Positions 6,620-12,559 of a stretch of 12,559 nucleotides of DNA are shown here, piece by piece; the stretch's first letter is position 1, and every line of letters starts with the position of its first letter. The stretch is from Chloroflexota bacterium. Lineage in GTDB: Bacteria; Chloroflexota; UBA6077; FW602-bin22; JACPQP01. The translations under genes were made by a program, and so were the position numbers. Under the pieces are notes generated by a model. That model saw only the letters and a list, made by a program, of their open reading frames with translations, was not told where the DNA came from and did no database searches. The DNA lies in the NCBI GenBank assembly GCA_016190465.1, contig JACPQP010000574.1, forward strand, positions 1-12,559, written 5' to 3'.

Positions 6620-9198
6620 CCATGAGTCTCGCCCGCCTCGCCGCCGCCTTGCCCTCCGGGTGCCGGCTCGTCGGCATCATCGGGTTGATAGCCGTCGTCG
6701 CGGTCGTCCCTTTCGCCGGCGGGACGGTGGCACGTTCAGCAGCTCTGCTCACCACCATCGCCGTGGGCAATGGCCCCTTTGGCATCTCCGTCAGCGGGGA
6801 TGGCAAGGAAGTCTACGTCGCCAACAGTTGGAGTCAGAACGTTTCGATCGTCGACGCCACGCGGAACCGAGTGCGCGCCACCGTCGGCGTTGGTCAGAAC
6901 CCCCAGTACCTGCTCGCCCGTCCCGACGCGTCGCTCGTCTACGTGAGCAACCGCGACTCCGACACCGTCTCCATCGTCGACGCGGGCGCCAGGGCGGTCG
7001 TGGCGACGATCGGTGCCGGCATCAACCCGCACGGCCTGGCCTACAACCCGAACACCCAGAGGCTCTACGTGAACAACTGGGGCAGCAACGACGTCAGCGT
7101 GGTCGACGTCTCGCGCAACCAGGTCGTGAAGACGCTTGGCGTCGGCCGGGCTCCGTACGGGGCAGGGCTCAATCCGCTCACCAACAAGCTCTACGTCGCG
7201 AACTATGCCGACAACACCGTGACCGTTGTCGATACGACGACCGACACGGTGCTTCGAACCGTCGGCGTCGGGCTGACGCCTCACGATGTGGCGGTCAGCG
7301 CCGGCCTGAACTGCATCTACGTCGTCAACACCGACAGCAACAACGTGTCGGTTATCGACGGTCGGACCGATACGGTTGTCGGGACAGTCGCGGTCGGCTC
7401 GCGGCCCAAGTTCGTGGGCCTCGACCCCCGCAACAATCGCGTGTACGTCAGCAACTTCTCGGGCGACGATGGGACGGCCTTCGACGGCGCGACGCTCGCC
7501 TTCGTCGAGACCTTCCCCACCGGGAGCAACCCCCGTGATCTGGCCGTGGATACCGCCAACGCCCAGCTCTACGTCGCCAACAGCGGCGCGAACACCGTCA
7601 CGGTGCTGGACATCGGGTCTCCCCCGACTCCCACCGCCACGCCGACAACCGCTGCCACGGTCACGGCGACTCCGACGCCCACAGGGAGCGCGGCGCCGAT
7701 TATGTACGACTTCGAGGACGGCACGACCCAGGGCTGGAAAGCCGGTGGCGCGGCGATGACGATGGTCAGGAACAGCGCCGCGTTCGCCTACAGCGGGACT
7801 CGCTCGCTCGAGGCAGCGCTCTCCAATGCCCGGAGCAACCAGTCCGGCTGGGGCTACGTCTCGGCGCCGACGACCCTGTTGCCCGGCGAGACCATCGTTG
7901 CCCGCGTACTGGTTCCGTCGTCGGCGGCCGGCGGACTGGGGGCCAAGGTCTTCGTCCAGGACAACACCTGGCGGTGGTTCGACGCCGGCCCGTTCACCTC
8001 CCTGCAACCGGGCATCTGGACCGAGCTCCGCTACACCGTGCCGACGACCGCTGCGACACCGCTCAAAACCTTCGGCGTGCAATTCGCGGCGCAACAGAGT
8101 GGGGTGAACTGGACCGGCGTGGCCTACGTGGACGCCGTTGGCTTCGGATCGGCCCAGCTTGCATCCCCAACAGCCACGCCCACGGCGACCACGACCCCGA
8201 CGCCGACGACCTCGCCCACTCCAACCGCGACGGCGACCCCGAGTGGTACGCCCACGACTACCGCTACCCCGACGCCGACCGGCACGGCAACGACCGCCCC
8301 GACCACTACGCCGGCCCTTACCGCCACGCCGACCAGCACGCCAACCGAGCCGGCGACGCCGACCGCAACGCCAACTGAGACGAGCACGCCGGTGGCGAGA
8401 AGCACGGCCACCGACACGCCTTCCCCGACAAGCACGCCGAGCAGCGTGCCGACCGACACGGCGACGCCCACCGCGGCTCCGACCAACCCGGCGGCCCCGA
8501 CGAGCACGCCGACGAGCACCGCAACTCCCACCCCCACGTTCACCGAGACGGCGGTTTCGACCGGCACGCCAATCGAGGCGACGACGCCCACGGCGGTGCC
8601 GACCGAGACGACGACTCCCACGGCCACGCCGACCGGTACCCCGACGCCCACTGACACGCCATCCGAGACAGCCGTGCCGACCGACACGCCGACGGAGTCG
8701 CCGGTTCCGACGAGCATCCCGACCACCACGCCAACGGACACGGCGGTCCCGACCTTCACCCCCACGCCGACGAGCGTGCCCACAGATACGCCCACGGCCA
8801 CGACAGCGCCGACCCTCACCGCGACGGCGACTTCCACCGTGACTCCCACGCCGACAGTGGTGCAGGTCGTGCGGGTCCGCGGCATCGAGCTGTCGGTTCA
8901 GGCTAAGGGCGCCGCCCGGGACCGGAGCTACGAGGGGCAGGCGACGGTGAGCGTGGTCGACGGCAGCGCGCAGGCGGTGAGGGACGCGGCTGTGAACGCC
9001 AGTTGGGCCCTGAACGGCAACCCCCTCTCGACAGTCCAGGGGACGACAAACCCTCAAGGGCAGGTCCGGCTCTCGTCGGGCACCTTCAAGGGCACATCCG
9101 GTCAGACGTTGGCCATCACCATCACCGGCATCGTCAGGAACGGCTACTCTTTTGATCCGACCGACCCGAACAACCGGGCATCCACGGTCATCCCGTGA
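6616..9198 (+). CDS. Secreted seven-blade YVTN propeller protein with Thr/Pro linker and Ig-like C-terminus
   Basis: An 860-residue exported protein. Order: hydrophobic signal or anchor segment (about 17-36); a propeller of seven repeats beginning at residues 46, 88, 130, 172, 214, 256 and 298, each exactly 42 residues, with the typical (T)VGVGxxP, YVxN and NxVSVVD motifs; a short Thr/Pro linker (335-358); a jelly-roll-like domain (about 362-512, opening YDFEDGTTQGW) like carbohydrate-binding modules; a low-complexity Thr/Pro/Ala/Ser linker (516-747); and a C-terminal Ig-like beta-sandwich (about 750-860). YVTN propellers occur in surface proteins of archaea and bacteria and mostly bind partners. 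The architecture suggests a cell-surface adhesin or glycan-binding protein. No sortase motif or C-terminal membrane helix is seen. GTG at 6616 overlaps the previous stop; ATG at 6622 is an equally good start. Ligand unknown. Confidence 0.92.
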   Translation: MTMSLARLAAALPSGCRLVGIIGLIAVVAVVPFAGGTVARSAALLTTIAVGNGPFGISVSGDGKEVYVANSWSQNVSIVDATRNRVRATVGVGQNPQYLLARPDASLVYVSNRDSDTVSIVDAGARAVVATIGAGINPHGLAYNPNTQRLYVNNWGSNDVSVVDVSRNQVVKTLGVGRAPYGAGLNPLTNKLYVANYADNTVTVVDTTTDTVLRTVGVGLTPHDVAVSAGLNCIYVVNTDSNNVSVIDGRTDTVVGTVAVGSRPKFVGLDPRNNRVYVSNFSGDDGTAFDGATLAFVETFPTGSNPRDLAVDTANAQLYVANSGANTVTVLDIGSPPTPTATPTTAATVTATPTPTGSAAPIMYDFEDGTTQGWKAGGAAMTMVRNSAAFAYSGTRSLEAALSNARSNQSGWGYVSAPTTLLPGETIVARVLVPSSAAGGLGAKVFVQDNTWRWFDAGPFTSLQPGIWTELRYTVPTTAATPLKTFGVQFAAQQSGVNWTGVAYVDAVGFGSAQLASPTATPTATTTPTPTTSPTPTATATPSGTPTTTATPTPTGTATTAPTTTPALTATPTSTPTEPATPTATPTETSTPVARSTATDTPSPTSTPSSVPTDTATPTAAPTNPAAPTSTPTSTATPTPTFTETAVSTGTPIEATTPTAVPTETTTPTATPTGTPTPTDTPSETAVPTDTPTESPVPTSIPTTTPTDTAVPTFTPTPTSVPTDTPTATTAPTLTATATSTVTPTPTVVQVVRVRGIELSVQAKGAARDRSYEGQATVSVVDGSAQAVRDAAVNASWALNGNPLSTVQGTTNPQGQVRLSSGTFKGTSGQTLAITITGIVRNGYSFDPTDPNNRASTVIP
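8161..8856 (+). repeat. Low-complexity Thr/Pro-coding tract inside the propeller gene
   Basis: These 696 bases encode residues 516-747, built from irregular TPT, ATPT and TPTE-like units (acgccgac-type codons) with no fixed period. Such linkers in exported proteins are often glycosylated and hold domains off the cell wall. The tract is prone to length change. It leaves the other five frames open, which creates false reading frames on the minus strand. Confidence 0.9.
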
Positions 9199-9251
9199 GG
9201 CCGGGGTGGCCAGCACCGTGAGGCCCTCACCTCCTGCCTGCGTTCCTGTAG

Positions 9252-9273
9252 GGGCGGCCCCCTGTGGCCGCCC
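9252..9273. repeat. GGGCGGCC hairpin repeat after the propeller gene
   Basis: Arms 9252-9259 (gggcggcc) and 9266-9273 pair perfectly around a six-base loop, preceded by GTAG. It resembles the hairpin at 12376-12396 and the widespread GTAGGGGCGA-type intergenic repeat. It lies 54 bases after the propeller stop, and the EamA gene ends toward it at 9405, so it may serve as a two-way terminator, although no T tract is present. Confidence 0.6.
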
Positions 9274-9289
9274 GTGACCCGGTCCCACG

Positions 9290-9390
9290 GGGAGAGGGAG
9301 CGGAGCCGTGCTGCTCCCCTTCCCCCAGCATCGGGGGCTCGGGCTCAGGAACGGCGGCCGGGGGATGAGGGCAAGCCCCGACACCCCATC
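9290..9390. repeat. Degenerate copy of the CCCTCTCCC/GGGGGATGAGGG repeat
   Basis: The pieces ttcccccagcatcggggg (about 9322-9339) and gggggatgagggc (about 9361-9373) correspond to ttcccccagtattggggg and gggggatgagggc at the right end of the window. The hairpin arms are eroded. The gap 9199-9404 between two convergent genes holds only such repeats. Confidence 0.6.
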
Positions 9391-9404
9391 CGTGGTTCCA
9401 GCGG

Positions 9405-10346
9405 TCAGCCGGCTGCCGCCTGGCGAAGCCGGGGCTGCGGCGTCGTCGCGACTCGGTCGAGCGCGACGATGGCGGCCCAGAGCAGACAGAAGCCGGCGAT
9501 CTGTCCCGCCGCGACCGGGCGGTTGAGCACAGCCCAGTTGAGGATCACCGCCGTGGCGGGGAACGCAAGCTCGGCCAGCGTCGCCACCGACGCACGAGTG
9601 GTGCTGAGACCTCGATAGTAGAGGAGAAGGGAGATCAGCCCCGGGCCCGCAGCCAGCAGCACCAGGTTCGCCGGCGTGGCGGTGAAGCCGATGCTCAGAT
9701 CGCCGAGCCGTCCCTGGGTCGTCGCCAGCGCGGCGAGAAACGGCGTTGCCAGGAGAAAGCGGGCGCCGGTGACCGTTGGGAAGGGCACCTCGGACAGGAT
9801 GAATCGCCCGAACACGGTTGAGCTGCCCCAGAGCAGGGCCGCGCCCAGCGCCAGCGCCGCCGTCTGGACCTTCGCCGTGGGAAGCAGCCAGAACGGCGCC
9901 AGCGACTCGAACGAGACCAGGTAGGCGCCGACCATCGCCACCGCAAACAGGGGCCAGTACATCCGGCCGAACTGCTCCCGGAGCAGCAACCGGGCGAGGG
10001 TGATGGCAAAGAGCGGCTGGGCCTTTTGGAGCAGGATCACCGTCGTGGGGTTCCCGGTGGCAAATGCGGCGGTGAACAGCACCGTCGCCAGGCCCGAGCC
10101 CCCCCAGGCGATCAGAACCAGCGCCCCCCACTGCAAACCCTTCAGTCGACGCAGGGCCGACCAGCCGAGCGCCACGGCGGGGACGGCGTACAGCAGCAGG
10201 ATCAGGTGTTCTGCCAGGACAATGGCGGAGGCGCCCATCACGCCGACGAGCGGCACGCGCAAGACCGCGTCCGTTCCCCAGAGCGCGGCGCCGAGCGCGA
10301 CGAAGAGTGCGCCCCCCCGGGCGGTTTGGCGAGTCACGTTTTCCAT
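9405..10346 (-). CDS. EamA-family (DMT superfamily) membrane transporter
   Basis: A 313-residue integral membrane protein with about ten hydrophobic helices in two EamA repeats, roughly residues 12-145 and 160-300. The first repeat shows ALWGTDAVLR near the start and a PTTVILLQKAQPLFAITLARLLLRE segment, the usual EamA helix 3-4 region. The second begins ALLWGSSTVFGRF and continues with STTRASVATLAELAFPATAVI. EamA proteins (RhaT, YdcZ and RarD relatives) move amino acids, nucleotides or other metabolites; the substrate cannot be read from the sequence. The ATG at 10346 follows a purine-rich GAGGGATGAGAAG. A longer upstream reading only shadows the neighbouring gene. It starts 11 bases after the stop of the F420-dependent oxidoreductase, so the two are probably one transcript. 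Confidence 0.88.
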   Translation of the reverse strand: MENVTRQTARGGALFVALGAALWGTDAVLRVPLVGVMGASAIVLAEHLILLLYAVPAVALGWSALRRLKGLQWGALVLIAWGGSGLATVLFTAAFATGNPTTVILLQKAQPLFAITLARLLLREQFGRMYWPLFAVAMVGAYLVSFESLAPFWLLPTAKVQTAALALGAALLWGSSTVFGRFILSEVPFPTVTGARFLLATPFLAALATTQGRLGDLSIGFTATPANLVLLAAGPGLISLLLYYRGLSTTRASVATLAELAFPATAVILNWAVLNRPVAAGQIAGFCLLWAAIVALDRVATTPQPRLRQAAAG

Positions 10347-10357
10347 CTTCTCATCCC

Positions 10358-11362
10358 TCACACGGTGGTCCGTTCTGGCCAGCGGAGCGCGGGCAGCACT
10401 TCGCGGGCATAGGCGCGCAGGAACGCCTCCTGGTTGCGGCCCACCTGGTGGATGTACACCTCGGTGAAGTCCAGATCGATGACGTGCTGCACGTGCGCCG
10501 CGTGCTCGGCAAGGTCGGGCGAGATCAGCACCCGGCCCGTGAAGTCGTCGGGACGCACGAGCGCGGCCATCGCCTCGAGATCCTCCGGGTTGCGGATGTC
10601 CTGCTTCGGGAACCGCATACCCCCGTTCGGCCACTCTCGCATCGCCTGGTCGGTCGCTTCGGCCGCACTCTCCGCCCAGGACACGTGCAGTTGAATGATC
10701 TTCGGCATGCGCGACGGGTCTTTCTCGGCGGCCTGCGCGCCGCGCGCGAAGCGGCCGAGCAGCATCCGCAGCTTCTGGTCCGGCGCGCCGACCGTGATGA
10801 TCCCATCCACCAGCTTCCCGGTCCGCTCGGCCATGATCGGCCCCGAGGTGGCGACGTAGATCGGCGGCGGCGCCTCCGGCAGGGTGTACAGGCGCGCGCT
10901 CTCCAGTTGCACGTGCGCGCCGCGATAGCGGACCACCTTGCCGGTGAACAGCTTCTGGATCACGTCAATCGACTCGGCGAGGATCTCCAGCCGGGTCGGC
11001 ACCTCTGGCCACGGTAAGCCAACGATGTGCTCGTTGAGCGCCTCGCCGGCGCCAAGCCCGAGCCAGAAGCGGCCCGGAAACATCGCTGCCAGCGTCGCCG
11101 CCGCCTGGGCGATGATGGCCGGATGGTAGCGAAAGCCCGGCGGCGTGACGCCCGGACCGAAGCGGATCGACCGGGTAGCGGCGCCGAGCGCGCCCATCCA
11201 CGCCCAGACGAACCCGCTCTGCCCCTGGCTCGGGACCCAGGGGTGAAAGTGGTCGGACGCCATCACCGACCCGAAGCCGAGATCCTCCGCCAGTTGCGAC
11301 CAGCGCAGCAGATCGGTCGGATGAAACTGCTCGAACATCGCCGCGTAGCCAATCGTCCCCAA
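10358..11362 (-). CDS. LLM-class F420-dependent oxidoreductase (FGD-like)
   Basis: A 334-residue bacterial luciferase-like TIM-barrel enzyme of the F420-dependent glucose-6-phosphate dehydrogenase type. Signs are LGTIGYAAMFEQFHP at the N-terminus, ASDHFHPW (36-43), PGFRYHPAIIAQAAATL (75-91), GLGAGEALNE (102-111) and YVATSGP. In FGD1 of mycobacteria the His and Trp of the DHF-PW motif and the Glu of GEALNE are catalytic, and all three are present here. Residues that I recall as binding the sugar phosphate seem not fully kept, so the substrate may be another alcohol or sugar. The start is TTG at 11362, supported by GGAGGAG six bases upstream and by alignment with the family start; a reading to 11503 would translate a dispersed repeat. 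It is followed closely by the EamA transporter. Confidence 0.9.
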   Translation of the reverse strand: MGTIGYAAMFEQFHPTDLLRWSQLAEDLGFGSVMASDHFHPWVPSQGQSGFVWAWMGALGAATRSIRFGPGVTPPGFRYHPAIIAQAAATLAAMFPGRFWLGLGAGEALNEHIVGLPWPEVPTRLEILAESIDVIQKLFTGKVVRYRGAHVQLESARLYTLPEAPPPIYVATSGPIMAERTGKLVDGIITVGAPDQKLRMLLGRFARGAQAAEKDPSRMPKIIQLHVSWAESAAEATDQAMREWPNGGMRFPKQDIRNPEDLEAMAALVRPDDFTGRVLISPDLAEHAAHVQHVIDLDFTEVYIHQVGRNQEAFLRAYAREVLPALRWPERTTV

Positions 11363-11417
11363 GAAAGCTCCTCCGTCTGTTTGGCGCCCCGGGCGCGCTT
11401 CGCGTTCTTTGCGATGA

Positions 11418-11501
11418 GGTGTCGGGGGTCGGGTGCTAGGTGTCGGGGGTCCAGGGTTCTGCCCCCGGCTCCCGACCGCCGACAACTGACACCTGGCACC
11501 C
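11418..11501. repeat. Dispersed repeat, GGGTGC(T/C)AGGTGTC hairpin
   Basis: Arms 11431-11444 and 11488-11501 are complementary at 13 of 14 positions, with extra GTCGGGG units between them. It belongs to the family at 1848-1953 and 5866-5919. It fills the gap between the SDR gene and the oxidoreductase and may separate their transcription. Confidence 0.7.
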
Positions 11502-11504
11502 AAG

Positions 11505-11560
11505 CAATCGGACAGCTCCGATTGACAGTTGACTGCTGATTCCGTATGGCTATGTACTCA
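11505..11560 (-). repeat. Dispersed repeat covering the SDR stop codon
   Basis: Positions 11531-11560 match 99-128 at 27 of 30 bases. On the minus strand the repeat starts with the TGA stop of the SDR gene (11560-11558) and runs on as GTACATAGCCATA, then AATCAGCAGTCA. A small dyad aatcgga/tccgatt (11506-11522) lies at its other end. Confidence 0.7.
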
Positions 11561-12319
11561 GCCCATGTGCGTGAGGAGGCCGCAGCAGACCGGAAGCTGA
11601 AGGCCGGTGATCGCGTCGGCCAGTGGACTTGCCAGGAAGACCACCGCGCCGGCCACCTCCCAGGCAGTCGGGTTGCGGCCGAAGGCCGTCCCCCGCGCGC
11701 GCTCCCGCCCCCAGTCGGGTGGCGCCGGCTCCGGACCACGGTACACGACTGACGGGGAGACCATGTTGACGCAGATGTTGAAAGGCCCGAGGTCTCGCGC
11801 CAGACCGTGCGTCAGGGCCACGAGCGCTCCCTTTGACGTCGTGTAGGGCGTGTGGTGGTTGACCGCCTCATACGTCGCCGTGGTGCCGAAGTTGACGATG
11901 CGGCCCCAGCGCCGCTCCTTCATCCCGGGGAGAACCGCCCGGATGGTGTGGTAGGCCGCTTGCACCATTTGGTCGAAGAACCACTGGTAGGCCTCCCAGG
12001 GGAGCTCGTCGATCGCCCCACCCTTGTAGCCGGGAAAGGCGTTGTTGACCAGGATGTCGATGGGCCCCAACTCGCGCTCCGTGCGGGCGACCATCGCCTG
12101 CACTGCGGCCTCGTCCGTCACGTCCGCTGGCGCCAGCAGGACGCGGCCGCCCGCGGTCTCGATCCTGGCGGCCACGTCTTCGGCCGCCGCGTGGTTGCTC
12201 CGATAGTTGACGACGACCGCTGCGCCGTGCTCGGCCAGGCGCCGGCAGATGGCCGCCCCGATGCCGCGCGATCCTCCGGTCACCAGCGCCACGCGTCCGG
12301 CCAGTAGCCCTTCACTCAC
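11558..12319 (-). CDS. Short-chain dehydrogenase/reductase (FabG-like)
   Basis: A 253-residue classical SDR. The nucleotide-binding motif TGGSRGIG is at 14-21, NNA at 92-94 and the active-site YxxxK at 159-163 (YTTSK). The position 13 residues before the Tyr, normally Ser, is Thr146 in NFGTTA; Thr can do the job in some SDRs. Basic residues after the second strand (YRS, 39-41) suggest NADPH. Such enzymes reduce or oxidise keto/hydroxy groups; FabG-type 3-oxoacyl reductases are the closest, but the real substrate is unknown. The usual VDGG near the C-terminus is replaced by VCCG, and the end (LLTHMG) abuts a dispersed repeat. The GTG at 12319 is preceded by GGAGGT nine bases away; a longer reading to 12460 enters repeats. 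The oxidoreductase gene follows after 195 bases. Confidence 0.9.
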   Translation of the reverse strand: MSEGLLAGRVALVTGGSRGIGAAICRRLAEHGAAVVVNYRSNHAAAEDVAARIETAGGRVLLAPADVTDEAAVQAMVARTERELGPIDILVNNAFPGYKGGAIDELPWEAYQWFFDQMVQAAYHTIRAVLPGMKERRWGRIVNFGTTATYEAVNHHTPYTTSKGALVALTHGLARDLGPFNICVNMVSPSVVYRGPEPAPPDWGRERARGTAFGRNPTAWEVAGAVVFLASPLADAITGLQLPVCCGLLTHMG

Positions 12320-12336
12320 GTGCTCCGTACCTCCAT

Positions 12337-12366
12337 TGGGCCATGATCTCCTGGGCCATGATCTCC
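12337..12366. repeat. Tandem 15-base repeat, two identical copies
   Basis: tgggccatgatctcc occurs at 12337-12351 and again at 12352-12366 with no change. It lies just upstream of the ribosome site of the SDR gene, so it would be in its leader or promoter region. Confidence 0.7.
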
Positions 12367-12375
12367 AGGGGGCAC

Positions 12376-12396
12376 GGGCGAACACAAGGTTCGCCC
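12376..12396. repeat. GGGCGAAC-ACAAG-GTTCGCCC hairpin repeat
   Basis: Arms 12376-12383 and 12389-12396 pair perfectly (8 bp) around ACAAG. This is a typical member of a widespread intergenic hairpin family, related to 9252-9273. It lies about 60-80 bases upstream of the SDR start. Confidence 0.7.
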
Positions 12397-12455
12397 CACC
12401 GTCGGGCGGTTGTCGAACCAGCCCTCTACCCCCTTTCCGCGTCGGGGGGATGGCC

Positions 12456-12559
12456 CTCACCCCCTGCCCCCTCTCCCAATACTGGGAGAGGGGGTCCGGC
12501 CGCGCCCCGGACCTCCCCCCTTCCCCCAGTATTGGGGGAAGGGGTTGGGGGATGAGGGC
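12456..12559. repeat. Double hairpin repeat at the right end of the window
   Basis: Two hairpins with perfect 12-bp stems: 12467-12478 with 12483-12494 (loop ATAC), and 12517-12528 with 12533-12544 (loop GTAT), joined by a GC-rich spacer and ending in GGGGGATGAGGGC. The same family forms the left end of the window (1-40). No gene is seen from 12320 to the end. Confidence 0.8.

Noticed and set aside
8124..8885. Minus-strand frame of 253 codons rich in VGVxVGV
   Set aside because: It is the exact antisense of the Thr/Pro tract (ACG-CCG codons read back as CGT/CGG/GTC-type codons) and has no ribosome site or domain.
6736..10131. Very long minus-strand open frame (1131 codons) opposite the propeller gene
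   Set aside because: It runs antisense through the propeller gene and into the EamA gene in a wrong frame. The translation is Arg/Gly-rich low complexity, and codon bias plus the Thr/Pro tract explain its openness.
10347..10634. Longer start for the EamA gene
   Set aside because: It overlaps the oxidoreductase in another frame with Arg/Gly-rich sequence, and the membrane protein begins naturally at 10346.
11363..11503. Longer start (ATG at 11503) for the F420-dependent oxidoreductase
   Set aside because: The added residues translate the GGTGTCGGG-type repeat. The TTG at 11362 has a strong ribosome site and fits the family N-terminus.
12337..12559. CRISPR-like array at the right end
   Set aside because: Only two adjacent 15-base copies and separate hairpins are present, with no regular spacers.

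Overview
The window is high-GC DNA that looks like a Chloroflexota (Chloroflexi) genome fragment, perhaps close to the Thermomicrobia. The pointers are an F420-type LLM oxidoreductase, an MglA-like GTPase with a Roadblock partner, a secreted YVTN propeller protein with a long Thr/Pro linker, TTG/GTG starts, and gene gaps full of short hairpin-forming repeats. This placement is inference from gene content and style. Both ends fall inside the same repeat family (CCCTCTCCC...GGGAGAGGG), so the window may be a whole contig whose assembly stopped at repeats.

Left part, minus strand (read right to left from 5121): fumC (class II fumarase); then a consensus sigma-70-type promoter (TTGACA-N17-TATAAT), a well-formed c-di-AMP (ydaO/yuaA) riboswitch aptamer and a strong intrinsic terminator; then about 300 bases with no convincing gene; then an overlapping mglB-like/mglA-like pair and two paralogous proteins of three BON domains each. 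The riboswitch is the most notable element. Its nearest intact downstream genes are the MglB/MglA module and then the BON genes. However, mglB also has its own promoter-like sequence that would make a leaderless mRNA, so the riboswitch target is open.

Middle, plus strand: a small orphan gene (83 aa) behind a TATAAT promoter, a repeat-filled gap, then a two-gene unit. That unit encodes a membrane-anchored protein of unknown function (188 aa) and an 860-aa secreted protein with a signal segment, a seven-blade YVTN propeller of exactly 42-residue blades, a jelly-roll-like domain, a 232-residue Thr/Pro linker and a C-terminal Ig-like domain.

Right part, minus strand: an SDR oxidoreductase, an F420-dependent LLM oxidoreductase (TTG start) and an EamA-family transporter. 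The last two are 11 bases apart and probably co-transcribed. This looks like ordinary redox and export metabolism, with no visible link to the left half.

At least five dispersed repeat families occupy the gaps. No tRNA, rRNA, CRISPR array, transposase or phage gene was seen.
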